NCBI GenBank assembly: GCA_045545735.1
Contig: JAZQBM010000003.1
Coordinates: forward strand, 35,133 to 99,132
Direction of reading: 5' to 3'
Source: Fimenecus sp045545735
GTDB taxonomy: Bacteria; Bacillota; Clostridia; Oscillospirales; Acutalibacteraceae
Length of the DNA: 64,000 nt
Part shown: positions 50,425-60,070 of the stretch, piece after piece
Numbering within the stretch: the first letter of the stretch is position 1
Layout: the number at the start of each line of letters is the position of its first letter
The notes under the pieces: generated by a model
Told to the model about the DNA's origin: nothing
What the model saw: only the letters and a program-made list of their open reading frames with translations
Database searches by the model: none
Position numbers and translations under genes: made by a program

Positions 50425-51672
50425 TTAATCTCTGCGAAGTGCCTCGATTGGTGGCATTTTAGCAGCTCTGCGTGCGGGATAAACACCGAAGATAATACCA
50501 ATTGCAGATGAGAAACCAACTGCAAGAGCAATTGTTGATGGTTCAACCGTCAACGGCACTTTCATAATAAACGATACGAATGCCGCACCTGCCACACCTA
50601 AAAGCAAACCTATTATACCGCCTATAAGACATAGTATAATTGATTCTGTAAGGAATTGGAACATAATAGTTCCCGTTTTAGCACCTAATGCTTTTCTTAT
50701 ACCGATTTCACGTGTACGCTCTGTGATTGACACAAGCATTATGTTCATAACACCTATACCGCCAACAATAAGCGAAATTGCACTTACTGCCGCAATAAAG
50801 ATTGTAAACACGTTAATAACCGTATCAAGCAAATCAATATATGTTGCCATATTTGTAACAGTATAGCAATCTTTTTCATAATTATCGTGCAAAGAACGCA
50901 CATAATTTATTGCCGCATTACCAATTCCGTCAAGCTGACTTTCATCAACTGCGGTCACATTGATTGTATCATAACGATTTTGTGTTGTACCGTTAATTGT
51001 TGATGTAACCGACGCGGGCATAACGAGCATACAACTTGTAACCTGCATACCGCCCATCATAGAGTTCATGCTGCTCATCATTTCTTCAGTATCAAGATTC
51101 ATACTTGACATAACATCAACAACACCAACAATTTTAATTGAAATTGTAAGGTCATTTGATGTGCAGTAAACATACTCACCCACTACATCTCTCGTACCAA
51201 AAAGTTGAAGTGCACTACCAACGTCAATTACGCCTACATTTTTACCTTCAACATATTCTTCCTGAGTAAAGAAACGACCATAAAGCAAAGGTGTTTGCAT
51301 AATCATTTGCATATCTGTATTACAACCAATACCCATTAGAAAACCTGTTTTATCATTGGCTGACATCTGGCACATTGCCATTGACTGCATTGAGGCATAC
51401 TGAACACCTTCAAGTTTTTTTATAGCCGTAATATCTTCATCGGTAAAGTAGTCTTCATCATCCGCTACGTTCATATTAACGGTCAATGCTATTGCACTGT
51501 TACCCATATCGCGAATCATACCAACAATATAGTCCCGTCCGCCGTTACCAACTGTAACAATTGAAATAACTGATGCAACGCCGATAATAATACCAAGCAT
51601 TGTAAGTAATGAACGCATAAGGTTGGTTCGTATGCTGAAAACGGCAATGCGGATATTTTCTCTGATATTCAA
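50425..51672 (-). CDS. MacB-like ABC transporter permease
   Basis: 415 residues. First membrane helix at about 20-42 (SLLTMLGIIIGVASVISIVTVG), then a large extracytoplasmic MacB-type domain (about 45-285), and three C-terminal helices in an FtsX domain (about 290-405; NIMLVSITERTREIGIRKALGA, GIIFGVYPARRAAKMPPIEALR). These proteins work as dimers with a separate ATPase and an adaptor to export or move substrates at the membrane surface; many export peptides or antibiotics. The adaptor is encoded 14 bp upstream, but no ATPase gene is present on either side. Confidence 0.92.
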   Translation of the reverse strand: MNIRENIRIAVFSIRTNLMRSLLTMLGIIIGVASVISIVTVGNGGRDYIVGMIRDMGNSAIALTVNMNVADDEDYFTDEDITAIKKLEGVQYASMQSMAMCQMSANDKTGFLMGIGCNTDMQMIMQTPLLYGRFFTQEEYVEGKNVGVIDVGSALQLFGTRDVVGEYVYCTSNDLTISIKIVGVVDVMSSMNLDTEEMMSSMNSMMGGMQVTSCMLVMPASVTSTINGTTQNRYDTINVTAVDESQLDGIGNAAINYVRSLHDNYEKDCYTVTNMATYIDLLDTVINVFTIFIAAVSAISLIVGGIGVMNIMLVSITERTREIGIRKALGAKTGTIMFQFLTESIILCLIGGIIGLLLGVAGAAFVSFIMKVPLTVEPSTIALAVGFSSAIGIIFGVYPARRAAKMPPIEALRRD

Positions 51673-51686
51673 AGTTCACACCCCTA

Positions 51687-53270
51687 TTATGCTGTTTTCT
51701 GTTGAACCTTTGTACCGTCCTCCATATTGGGGTCGGGACTCTTGATTACCTTTTCGCCTTTAACAAGACCGCTGACAATTTCATAACTTGTATCGTCAAG
51801 TGTGCCTTTTGTAATACTACGTCTTGTAGCTGTGCCTTCTGTTTCGTCAAACACATATACAAAGTAATTGCCGTTGTTGTAAATTACAGCTTCAACAGGC
51901 ACTTTAAGCACATCTTCAACTGTCTGAAGTTTAATTTTAATATCAACGTCAAATCCTATAACGACTTTTTCGTCAGGGTTGTGAATTTTAACTTTTACGA
52001 GTGCACCATTAGCACCGCCTGTGCCACTCATAAGGGAACTTGTAATTGAACTTATATCAAGTGAATTTGAAGAATCAACTGCAGTTGCACCTACGTAAAC
52101 TACTTCTGCCTCATATTCACTATCAAGACTTGTAACGATTGCCTCCATACCCACTTTGATTTTAAGAAGGTCAGATTTACCCACAGTTACGCTAACAATC
52201 ATATCTTCATAACTTTCAAGAGTTATGCCTGAGCCTGTTGGCACAGTTACTGCATCACCCATAAGTGAAGTAATTAAACTTGCTGTTTCACTATTTGCAC
52301 TATTACCTAAAAGTGCTGACAAATCAAGTGAATTATTGTTTTCAGCAACGGGAACAAACTTTTCGCCCGCTTTTACATTCACAACGGTAACAATACCGTC
52401 ATTTTCGGCATACCAACCATTTTTCATCTGGTCATAGATTTTCTTTGTATTATCATAAGTTGATTTTTTTGCATCTGCTACTGTTTTTAAAGATTCAAGC
52501 ATTGAATCGTCAGTTGAAACTGTTATTGTGTTTTCTGCCTGTAATGATGAAAGTTCAGAATTGAGTTGTGCAAGTTCAAGATTTTTCTGCATAAGCAATT
52601 CTTGTTTTGCATTATCAGTTGATACAGATGGAACTTGTGTATTTGATGCGGAAGCAATAAATGCGTCGATTTCTTCTTGAGTTGCACCATTCTGTGCCAT
52701 CTGCAAAGCAATTGCATCAATTTGTTCCTGCGGAATTGATGTCATTTGAGTTGTTGGCTCGCTTGATTCAATTTCACTTTCAAGTTTTGCGATTTCATTT
52801 TCTTTTGCAGTAATATCTTTTTTAAGTGCATCAATTTCTTTGGTTAATTCTGCTTTTCTTTTAGCGTTCGCATCTGCAGAAGATTTTGCGTCGTTATAAT
52901 CCTTTAACGCACTATCGTAATCTTTTTTAGCAGCATTGAGATAAGTAGTTGCTCCTGAAACGTTGAAAGTTGCAAGCAAGTCACCTTTTTTAATATTGTC
53001 GCCTACATTTACAAATACTTCTTCAACCATTACGCCCTCAATAGCCACAAAATTTTCGGTCACACCTGACTCAACTGTACCGTTGACCTCAAGATAATCA
53101 GTAATTGCCCCGTAAGAAGCCTCTGACATTTCGTATGAAGCCGGTGGTTCTGGTTTAAATGTTGAATAAAGCACATAAGAAACAAGAGCAATCATAACAA
53201 ATATAAATGCTATTATTGCAATCTTTGCTTTTAAACTCTTCTTTTTAAATTTCTTCAGCAAAAAAATCAC
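51687..53270 (-). CDS. Membrane fusion/adaptor protein (HlyD/RND-type) of ABC exporter
   Basis: 527 residues from GTG 53270; no strong ribosome binding site is seen, so the start is less sure. One N-terminal membrane helix (about 17-37). The lipoyl-like domain is split around a long alpha hairpin (about 105-295) made of heptad-like Lys/Glu/Asp repeats (ELTKEIDALKKDITAKENEIAKLESEIE). Beta-barrel and proximal domains follow (VKAGEKFVPV, VTVGKSDLLKIKVGMEAIV, EDVLKVPVEAVIYNNGNYFV). The coiled-coil hairpin is unusually long with a Gln/Thr/Ser-rich insertion near 190. It should bridge the permease to the cell wall side in this monoderm. Confidence 0.9.
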   Translation of the reverse strand: MIFLLKKFKKKSLKAKIAIIAFIFVMIALVSYVLYSTFKPEPPASYEMSEASYGAITDYLEVNGTVESGVTENFVAIEGVMVEEVFVNVGDNIKKGDLLATFNVSGATTYLNAAKKDYDSALKDYNDAKSSADANAKRKAELTKEIDALKKDITAKENEIAKLESEIESSEPTTQMTSIPQEQIDAIALQMAQNGATQEEIDAFIASASNTQVPSVSTDNAKQELLMQKNLELAQLNSELSSLQAENTITVSTDDSMLESLKTVADAKKSTYDNTKKIYDQMKNGWYAENDGIVTVVNVKAGEKFVPVAENNNSLDLSALLGNSANSETASLITSLMGDAVTVPTGSGITLESYEDMIVSVTVGKSDLLKIKVGMEAIVTSLDSEYEAEVVYVGATAVDSSNSLDISSITSSLMSGTGGANGALVKVKIHNPDEKVVIGFDVDIKIKLQTVEDVLKVPVEAVIYNNGNYFVYVFDETEGTATRRSITKGTLDDTSYEIVSGLVKGEKVIKSPDPNMEDGTKVQQKTA

Positions 53271-53400
53271 GCTTTCATAGTTTAATAAATTATATTTTAC
53301 ACCAATTTTCCGTAATTTCCAATATATGTTTGTAAATAAATTGTAAATTTAATCTTATTTTTTCATATATTTATTTATAAAACGAAAACAAGGTGATGAA

Positions 53401-53877
53401 ATGTTAAAAAAAATTACAGTTTTGGTATTTGTGTTTCTAATTTTATGTGGATGTTCACAAGAGACAAAATTCGGCGTTCAGCAATTCGCAATGAGAATGA
53501 ATGAACAGTATGAAACTACATATGAAACCGCTGATTTTATATTTGGAACAGATAACAGCGGTGAAAGATTTCTTTTTCACGACGGTAATGAGGGACTGAT
53601 TACGCTTTCTCTTGACAGTAACAATGATATTAAAGGTGTAAGCCTTTTAATCAATGAAAGTATGGACATAAATGAAGGTATAAATACATTTTGCAGAATT
53701 TGTTGCGTTTTTACGGGTAATGATAACGAAACTCAACAAAAAATATTATCTGACTGTGAAATAAACCACAACACAATAAAATATGCCGACAGTAACAAGG
53801 TAATTACCGTCGGCAAATATAAATATACGATTGTTTGTAACGAGTATTCAGTTACATTGTTCTGTGACAGAGTTTAA
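53401..53877 (+). CDS. Putative lipoprotein, unknown function
   Basis: 158 residues. A short signal peptide (MLKKITVLVFVFLILCGCSQ) ends in a lipobox, with Cys at 16 or 18 as lipid site; LCGC fits best with Cys18. The mature part is about 140 residues, acidic, mixed alpha/beta by eye, with three Cys in FCRICCVF. No known domain was recognised. AAGGTGATGAA precedes the ATG. It stands divergent from the adaptor gene and ends 40 bp before the convergent cysS stop, without a clear terminator. Confidence 0.7.
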   Translation: MLKKITVLVFVFLILCGCSQETKFGVQQFAMRMNEQYETTYETADFIFGTDNSGERFLFHDGNEGLITLSLDSNNDIKGVSLLINESMDINEGINTFCRICCVFTGNDNETQQKILSDCEINHNTIKYADSNKVITVGKYKYTIVCNEYSVTLFCDRV

Positions 53878-53916
53878 TAATTGCTTATTAAATTAAGATA
53901 CGATTATCAGCGAGAA

Positions 53917-55317
53917 TTATTCTCTATGCCACTTAACACCTTGTGGTGTATCTTCAAGAACAATACCCTGTGCTTTGAGTTCATCACGGATACGGTCTGC
54001 TTCAGCCCAGTTTCTGTCTTTACGAGCCTGAGTTCTTGCCTCAATCATCTTTTCGATTTCGTCATCAAGTGACTCTGTTTTTCTGTTATAAACAAGACCG
54101 AGAACACCTGTAAGTTCATCAAAGAGAGTTAAGCTAAGTTCTACAAGTTCTTTATTAGGTGCATCTGTAATAACTGTTGTGTTGATGTCTTTAACAAGTT
54201 CAAAAATTGCTGAAATTGCGTCTGCTGTGTTAAGGTCATCATCCATAGCTGTTATAAACTGTTCTTTACGTGAATTGAGTTTTGCTTTGATTTCGTCTAC
54301 ATTTGCAGGAACTGTATCTGTTGCATTTTTCATTGCAAAGTCAAGACTTTCACGGCAGTTGTAAAGACGAACAAGAGATGCCTTGCACTGCTCAATAATA
54401 TCAACACTATAGTTGATTGGGCTTCTGTAATGAGAAGAAATAAGGAAATAACGGATTGGCTCATAGCCATATTCATTAGCAACATCGCGAACTGTAAAGA
54501 AATTGCCTAAAGATTTTGACATTTTAACATTATCAACGCTGATAAATCCGTTATGCATCCAGTAATTTGCGAATGGTGCACTATTGCAGCACTCACTCTG
54601 TGCAATCTCATTTTCGTGGTGTGGGAAGATAAGGTCCTGACCGCCACAATGAATGTCGATAGTTTCACCTAAATATCTTCTTACCATTGCTGAACATTCA
54701 ATATGCCAACCCGGTCTGCCGTGTCCCCAAGGTGACTCCCAATATGGTTCGCCCGGTTTTGCAGACTTCCAAAGAGCAAAGTCCATGGGCTCACGCTTTA
54801 CTTCTTCAACGTTAATTCTTGCACCTGCTTCCAAATCTTCAAGTGGTTGATGTGAAAGTTTGCCATATTCTTTAAACTGTTTAGGGCTGAAGTAAACGTC
54901 ACCGTTATCTACTGCGTAAGCATAACCTTTTTCAATAAGAGTGCTTACGATATTGATAATCTCGTCAATATTTTCAGTTGCTTTTGGGTGTACTGTTGCT
55001 TCACGCACATTCATGCCCTTTGCATCTGTCCAGAATTCTTCAATGTACTTTTCAGAAACAGTTTTGTAATCTGTACCCTCTTCATTTGCACGACGTATGA
55101 TTTTATCGTCAATATCAGTAAAGTTCTGAACAAAGTTCACCTTATAGCCACGATATTCCATATATCTTCTGAATGTGTCAAATACACAAAGCGGACGAGC
55201 ATTACCGATATGAATAAAGTTATAAACAGTTGGTCCGCAAGCGTAAACTTTCAATTCATTGGGAACAAGTGTTTTAAGTTCTTCTTTTCTTCTTGTGAGA
55301 GTGTTAAAAATTTTCAT
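53917..55317 (-). CDS. cysS: Cysteine-tRNA ligase
   Basis: 466 residues, full length. Class I signatures HIGNARP (near 37) and KMSKSLGNFF (near 266) are present. Zinc ligands include CGPTVYN (near 27), ECSAMVRRYLG (near 208) and HHENEIAQSECC (near 233). The C-terminal anticodon-binding helices carry RTQARKDRNWAEADRIRDELKAQGI and end GVKWHRE. It charges tRNA-Cys. Its ATG shares one base with the cysE stop (TAATG), so translation is coupled, and the T-box upstream of cysE controls both. Confidence 0.98.
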   Translation of the reverse strand: MKIFNTLTRRKEELKTLVPNELKVYACGPTVYNFIHIGNARPLCVFDTFRRYMEYRGYKVNFVQNFTDIDDKIIRRANEEGTDYKTVSEKYIEEFWTDAKGMNVREATVHPKATENIDEIINIVSTLIEKGYAYAVDNGDVYFSPKQFKEYGKLSHQPLEDLEAGARINVEEVKREPMDFALWKSAKPGEPYWESPWGHGRPGWHIECSAMVRRYLGETIDIHCGGQDLIFPHHENEIAQSECCNSAPFANYWMHNGFISVDNVKMSKSLGNFFTVRDVANEYGYEPIRYFLISSHYRSPINYSVDIIEQCKASLVRLYNCRESLDFAMKNATDTVPANVDEIKAKLNSRKEQFITAMDDDLNTADAISAIFELVKDINTTVITDAPNKELVELSLTLFDELTGVLGLVYNRKTESLDDEIEKMIEARTQARKDRNWAEADRIRDELKAQGIVLEDTPQGVKWHRE

Positions 55318-55958
55318 TATTTTTCTTCTCCTTTATATTTAGCAAGTTCTTTTTCAAGTTTATCAATTTTCGCATTAAGCCTGCAGAATTCCTGTGATAC
55401 CGGGTCGGGAATATGCACCTGGTCAAGATTGTCAATGCGTTTTCCGTTACGCTTAATGACGCGGGCAGGAACGCCAACTGCAGTTGAGTTTGCAGGGATT
55501 TCGTCAAGCACCACCGCACCTGATGCGATATTTGAATTGTCGCCAACCTTGAATGGTCCTAAAACTTTAGCACCTGAGCCAATCATAACACCGTTGCCGA
55601 TTGTTGGGTGACGCTTGCCTGTATCTTTACCCGTACCTCCGAGTGTTACACCTTGATAAATTGTAACGTCATCACCGATTTCAGCAGTTTCACCGATTAC
55701 GACGCCTGTACCATGGTCAATGAAAAAGCGTCTGCCAATTGTAGCACCCGGGTGAATTTCAATATTTGTTTTTTTGACAGCGTGCTGAGAAATTGCACGT
55801 GCAATAAATTTCATTTTATGACGGAAAAACCAATTTGCAACTCTGTGCATTCTAATAGCTTTAAGTCCGGGATACAAAAACAGGATTTCAAGAATACTCG
55901 TAGCAGCAGGGTCACGTTCTTTAACGGTTTTTATGTCTTCTATAAGTCTGTCAAACAA
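55317..55958 (-). CDS. cysE: Serine O-acetyltransferase
   Basis: 213 residues from TTG 55958, with TTGGAGGAATAAAG before it. Longer in-frame readings to 56108 run through the T-box and are rejected. The helical N-terminus (DIKTVKERDPAATSILEILFLYPG) is followed by the left-handed beta-helix of hexapeptide repeats (NIEIHPGATIGRRFFIDHGTGVVIGETAEIGDDVTIYQGVTLGG). DHGTGVVIGE carries the catalytic Asp/His. The last 30 residues form a short coiled helix. It makes O-acetylserine for cysteine synthesis and is placed under tRNA-Cys control together with cysS. Confidence 0.96.
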   Translation of the reverse strand: MFDRLIEDIKTVKERDPAATSILEILFLYPGLKAIRMHRVANWFFRHKMKFIARAISQHAVKKTNIEIHPGATIGRRFFIDHGTGVVIGETAEIGDDVTIYQGVTLGGTGKDTGKRHPTIGNGVMIGSGAKVLGPFKVGDNSNIASGAVVLDEIPANSTAVGVPARVIKRNGKRIDNLDQVHIPDPVSQEFCRLNAKIDKLEKELAKYKGEEK

Positions 55959-55977
55959 CTTTATTCCTCCAAAAAAT

Positions 55978-56190
55978 AAAAAGCCCTCGTCTATTACTAC
56001 AGACGAAGGCGAATAATCGCGGTTCCACTTCGATTTATAACTCGAATAGTTTATAACGCAACAACACGGATGTGTATTTCCCCACACCGACTCACGAATG
56101 CACTTCACAAAAGTTTTTTAATACGGGCTTTCAGCCGATGACCCGTAATCTCTGATAAAAAAGATTTTGTTACTCTTTTCGGTCACAGTC
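55978..56190 (-). promoter_or_regulatory. T-box leader, cysteine specific
   Basis: On the minus strand a stem I region is followed by a probable specifier TGC (56100-56102, Cys) and A. The T-box core GTGGAACCGCG lies near 56020-56030. The terminator GCCTTCGTCTG / CAGACGAGGGC-type arms with a T-run lie at about 55978-56012. It should sense uncharged tRNA-Cys and control cysE-cysS. Confidence 0.9.
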
Positions 56191-56238
56191 TTTATTCATA
56201 TTGTATGATATTGTAACACATAAATTTACAAAATGCAA

Positions 56239-56829
56239 TTATTTTGTGAAATCAATTATTTTTCTGCTATCTTTTAAGTAAATTACGCCTGAAATCACCG
56301 TTAAAACTGCGGTAATCCATAATAATCCATTTGAAATTAATGACAAATCGGGAAGTTTTGCAAATAATTCGGCATTTACAGTTGAAATAACATCCCAAGT
56401 TTCACCTAAAAGCATTATAAGGATTGTAAAAGTCATTTGACTTACGGTTTTAATTTTGCCCCAGATATTTGCAGGAATTACCACACCGCCAGACGCTGCA
56501 ATCATACGCACAGATGCAATTGCAAATTCGCGTGTAAGTACGAGTATTATAATCCAGATATTACAAAGTCCCATACTCATAAACGCAAGTAATGCGGCAG
56601 TTGTAAGAACTTTATCAGCAATCGGGTCTAAAAACTTGCCGAAATTTGTAATTTGATTATTTTTTCTTGCAAGGTGGCCGTCAACTGCATCAGTAATTGC
56701 ACCTAATGAGAACACAAGGCAGGCAATTAAAAATCTATGAGGCAAGTTTTCCATAAGAATAATTGCAAGAAATATTGGTGTAATGGAAATTCTTGCAATT
56801 GTGAGAGTATTGGGGACGTTTAATTTCAT
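56239..56829 (-). CDS. pgsA: CDP-diacylglycerol-glycerol-3-phosphate 3-phosphatidyltransferase
   Basis: 196 residues, membrane protein with five or six helices. The CDP-alcohol phosphotransferase motif DG(x)2AR(x)8G(x)3D(x)3D is fully present as DAVDGHLARKNNQITNFGKF followed by LDPIADK (about 43-68). The start LNVPNTLTIARISITPIFLA is typical of PgsA. It makes phosphatidylglycerol phosphate, the first committed step to anionic phospholipids. Its ATG overlaps the rimO stop by 4 bp; the rimO-pgsA order is common in clostridia. Confidence 0.95.
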   Translation of the reverse strand: MKLNVPNTLTIARISITPIFLAIILMENLPHRFLIACLVFSLGAITDAVDGHLARKNNQITNFGKFLDPIADKVLTTAALLAFMSMGLCNIWIIILVLTREFAIASVRMIAASGGVVIPANIWGKIKTVSQMTFTILIMLLGETWDVISTVNAELFAKLPDLSLISNGLLWITAVLTVISGVIYLKDSRKIIDFTK

Positions 56830-58151
56830 ACAACTTCTCCTGTTAATTCACCATCAACTACATTAATTACTTCAACTTCTACAATATCGCCGTCGTCTAA
56901 TTCAAATCCACAAGTAAAGCTGATTTGAGTGTCAATTTCGGGGGCATCCATAGTTGTTCTGCCGTAGTAAGAATCAGTATAAGAATCATAACCTTCAACG
57001 ATTGTTTCAAGGGTTTTGCCGACAAGAGAGTCGTTGAGTTCATCAAGGATTACATTCTGACGCTCATTTATAATATCGGCACGGTACTGACGAACTTCAC
57101 TATCGAGCATTCCGTCAAGTTTTGCGGCAGGTGTCCCCTCCTCTTCAGAATAGGCAAAACAACCCATTCTTTCAAAACGCATTTCTTCAACGAATTCGCA
57201 GAGTTCATTAAATTCTTCTTCGCTTTCCCCCGGGAAACCTGCAATAAATGTTGTACGGATTGTTACATTTTCAATCTTTTCACGAATTTTATTAAGAAGT
57301 GCGGTGAGAGTTTCACGGTCGCCGTGACGATTCATTCTTTTAAGCACATTTTTGCTACAATGCTGAAGCGGAATGTCCATATATTTTACGATTTTTTCAT
57401 TAGTTGCAATTTCATTTATAAGTGCATCGTCAATTCTCTCAGGGTAAAGATATAGAAGTCTAATCCATTCAATACCATCAATATTCGACAATGCTTTGAG
57501 AAGTGGCACAAGTGCATTTTTGCCATATAAGTCTTCGCCGTAACGAGTTGTATCTTGTGCAACAACTACTAATTCTTTTACGCCCTCGCTTGCAAGTTTT
57601 TTTGCTTCTTCAAGGATATTTTCACTTGGACGGCTACGGAAAGGTCCACGAATTGACGGAATTGCACAGTATGTACAATGATTTGAACATCCCTCTGCAA
57701 TTTTAAGGTATGCAGAATAAGGCGGAGTTGTGAGAATGCGGTCACCCTCAATTTTAAGGTTAGTTTTTTCCGGGTATTCCTCTACCTTTTCGCCGTTTAT
57801 AATTCTGTCACAGATTTCGCAGATATCTTCATTTGCACCGATACCGATTACCGCATCAGTTTCAGGAATTTCTTTAAAAATTTCACTTTGATAACGCTCT
57901 GCAAGACAACCTGTTACAAGTATTTTTAAGTTTTCGCAATCTTCTTTATATGACACCATATCAAGAATGTTTTCAATAGACTCACGCTTTGCATCTTCAA
58001 TGAAACCACAAGTATTTACAATCACAACATCGGCATCATATGGGTCAGTTACGATTTCAAACCCGTTATTCTGAAGTTTTGCAAGCATAATTTCGGCATC
58101 AACCTGATTTTTGGGACATCCCAATGAAATCATACCAATTTTTTTAGTCAT
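56826..58151 (-). CDS. rimO: Ribosomal protein S12 methylthiotransferase
   Basis: 441 residues. The N-terminal UPF0004 domain has the first cluster cysteines (ISLGCPKNQVDAE, VNTCGFIEDAKRESI, VTGCLAERY). The radical SAM core has AEGCSNHCTYCAIPSIRGPFRS (CxxxCxxC near 153). The C-terminal TRAM domain is at about 375-441. CAIP and RGPFRSR favour RimO over MiaB. It adds a methylthio group to the conserved Asp of ribosomal protein S12. It overlaps recX by 8 bp and pgsA by 4 bp. Confidence 0.97.
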   Translation of the reverse strand: MTKKIGMISLGCPKNQVDAEIMLAKLQNNGFEIVTDPYDADVVIVNTCGFIEDAKRESIENILDMVSYKEDCENLKILVTGCLAERYQSEIFKEIPETDAVIGIGANEDICEICDRIINGEKVEEYPEKTNLKIEGDRILTTPPYSAYLKIAEGCSNHCTYCAIPSIRGPFRSRPSENILEEAKKLASEGVKELVVVAQDTTRYGEDLYGKNALVPLLKALSNIDGIEWIRLLYLYPERIDDALINEIATNEKIVKYMDIPLQHCSKNVLKRMNRHGDRETLTALLNKIREKIENVTIRTTFIAGFPGESEEEFNELCEFVEEMRFERMGCFAYSEEEGTPAAKLDGMLDSEVRQYRADIINERQNVILDELNDSLVGKTLETIVEGYDSYTDSYYGRTTMDAPEIDTQISFTCGFELDDGDIVEVEVINVVDGELTGEVV

Positions 58152-58770
58152 AGTATTCGTCCTCGCAGAAATCTGAAACAGAATTTAAGGCAGTTTTAAT
58201 ATCGGAATATGAATAGCCAAGTCGCATTAATGCGTCAACTGTTCTTTTTCTGCCTTTTTCATCATTAATTTTGTTTATATATTTTTTCTTGACTAATATT
58301 ATAATACGGTTTACGGGGTCGTTGTCAAGTAAATCAATGGTATTTTCTATAATATCACGATTTATTCCGCGAATATTGAGTTCTTGTTTAATTCGTTTTA
58401 TACCATAATTTTTGCGTTCGAGTAAGTCTGTTGCTAAAATTCTTGCGTATTCTTCATCATTTAAAAGACCCAATTCAAGAAGTCTTTCGCAAGCTTTTTC
58501 GGCAGACTCTTTCTCGTGACCTTTTTCGCAAAGTTTTTTAATCAATTCTTTTGTGCCGAACGGACGGCGAGAGAGCAAATCAAGACTTTTGTTATAAGCA
58601 CGACGAAAACTGACCGCGTCAAGTAACTCGGTCAGTTCTTCTTCGTTTATATCTTTAATATTTCTGTATTTTTCGGAATACCAATAGTCACTGTCAACTG
58701 TGGCACGGTATTCTTCGTCAACATAGATATGTATCTTGTTGGCTTTGCCTTCTTTAACAGTTAATTTCAT
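58144..58770 (-). CDS. recX: Regulatory protein RecX
   Basis: 208 residues, three-helix repeat protein. The N-terminal KIHIYVDEEYRATVDSDYW part resembles clostridial RecX. The repeats show AYNKSLDLLSRRPFGTKELIKKLCEKG, LLELGLLNDEEYARILATDLLERKNYGIKRIKQEL and the RLGYSYSDIKTAL end motif. RecX inhibits or tunes RecA filaments. Its ATG overlaps the recA stop by 1 bp, the usual recA-recX coupling. Confidence 0.95.
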   Translation of the reverse strand: MKLTVKEGKANKIHIYVDEEYRATVDSDYWYSEKYRNIKDINEEELTELLDAVSFRRAYNKSLDLLSRRPFGTKELIKKLCEKGHEKESAEKACERLLELGLLNDEEYARILATDLLERKNYGIKRIKQELNIRGINRDIIENTIDLLDNDPVNRIIILVKKKYINKINDEKGRKRTVDALMRLGYSYSDIKTALNSVSDFCEDEYYD

Positions 58771-59873
58771 TATTCGTCGTCATCAACAGCAATATCAAGA
58801 GTTGCTCTTGCTGCTGCCTTTGTTGTTGGGATTTTAACTACTTCGGGCTGAGAAACGGGTGCAGATGAACCTTTTTTAGATTCGAGAGCCTCTTTCATTT
58901 TTACGCGAATTTGTTGTTCAATTTCATTTGCGAGTTCAGGTTCTTGTTTAAAGAGAAGTTTTACATTTTCTCTACCCTGACCAAGACGCTGTTCGCCATA
59001 ATAGAACCAAGCACCACTCTTTTTAACAATGTCAAATTTAACACCAAGGTCAACTATTTCACCAATCTTTGAAATACCTTCGCCATACATAATGTCAAAT
59101 TCAGCCTCTTTAAATGGAGGTGCTACCTTATTTTTAACAATCTTTGCACGGGTGCGTGAACCGATAAATTCATTACCCTGACCTTTAAGTTGTTCAATAC
59201 GGCGTACATCAATACGCATTGATGCGTAGAATTTAAGTGCACGACCACCTGTTGTAACTTCAGGATTGCCGTAAATAACACCAACTTTTTCACGAAGCTG
59301 GTTGATAAAGATAATAAGTGTATTTGACTTATTAATAACACCTGCAAGTTTGCGGAGAGCCTGTGACATAAGGCGAGCGTGAAGACCAACGTGGCTGTCA
59401 CCCATATCGCCTTCAATTTCTGCACGAGGAACAAGAGCTGCAACAGAGTCAACTACGATAACATCAAGAGCACCTGAACGAGCAAGTGCTTCAGCAATTT
59501 CAAGAGCTTGCTCACCATTATCAGGCTGTGAAACGAGAAGTGAGTTAATATCAACACCAAGGGCTTCAGCATATTCGGGGTCAAGAGCGTGTTCAGCGTC
59601 AATAAAAGCTGCCTCACCGCCCTGTTTTTGTGCTTCAGCAACTACCTGCAATGCAAGAGTTGTTTTACCTGAAGATTCAGGTCCATAAACCTCAATAATT
59701 CTGCCTTTTGGAAGTCCACCAATACCGGTTGCGTGGTCAAGAGAAATTGAACCTGTTGAAATTGCCTCAACATTTAATGAACTATTTTCGCCAAGACGCA
59801 TAACAGCACCTTTGCCGTAATTTTTTTCAATTTGAAGTAATGCAGTTTCTAAAGCCTTTGATTTATCAGCCAT
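58770..59873 (-). CDS. recA: Recombinase RecA
   Basis: 367 residues. Walker A is EVYGPESSGKTTLALQ (near 66-73), Walker B LDVIVVDSVAALVP, L2 loop region INQLREKVGVIYGNPEVTTGGRALKFY. The C-terminal domain ends in an acidic tail (DIAVDDDE). RecA forms the DNA filament for recombination and induces LexA self-cleavage. A LexA-type box overlaps the promoter, and recX-rimO-pgsA follow in overlapping order. Confidence 0.99.
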   Translation of the reverse strand: MADKSKALETALLQIEKNYGKGAVMRLGENSSLNVEAISTGSISLDHATGIGGLPKGRIIEVYGPESSGKTTLALQVVAEAQKQGGEAAFIDAEHALDPEYAEALGVDINSLLVSQPDNGEQALEIAEALARSGALDVIVVDSVAALVPRAEIEGDMGDSHVGLHARLMSQALRKLAGVINKSNTLIIFINQLREKVGVIYGNPEVTTGGRALKFYASMRIDVRRIEQLKGQGNEFIGSRTRAKIVKNKVAPPFKEAEFDIMYGEGISKIGEIVDLGVKFDIVKKSGAWFYYGEQRLGQGRENVKLLFKQEPELANEIEQQIRVKMKEALESKKGSSAPVSQPEVVKIPTTKAAARATLDIAVDDDE

Positions 59874-59891
59874 TTTATATACCTCGCTTAT

Positions 59892-59905
59892 CGCACAAAT
59901 GTTCG
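59892..59905 (-). promoter_or_regulatory. LexA (DinR-type) box before recA
   Basis: CGAACATTTGTGCG on the minus strand matches the Firmicute consensus CGAACATATGTTCG at 12 of 14 positions. It lies between the -10 box and the recA ATG, where it would block the promoter. Confidence 0.75.
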
Positions 59906-59914
59906 TTTGAATGT

Positions 59915-59943
59915 ATTATATATTATTTGTTTATAAAATGCAA
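59915..59943 (-). promoter_or_regulatory. Promoter of recA
   Basis: TTGCAT (59938-59943) and TATAAT (59915-59920), spacing 17 bp. Confidence 0.7.
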
Positions 59944-59986
59944 GTACTTTTTACTAAAAATAGTAAAAATATTTTTACAAAAAGAC

Positions 59987-60015
59987 TTGCAATTTGCGAA
60001 AGTAACTGTTATAAT
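59987..60015 (+). promoter_or_regulatory. Promoter of rpmB
   Basis: TTGCAA (59987-59992) and TATAAT (60010-60015), spacing 17 bp. Confidence 0.8.
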
Positions 60016-60070
60016 GTCTCTTGTTGTAATTTGATTATTTATCCCCGTGATATAAGGAGGTGCCTATAAA

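Noticed and set aside
55959..56108. N-terminal extension of cysE to 56108
   Set aside because: It is a reading of the cysteine T-box; the TTG at 55958 has the ribosome binding site.
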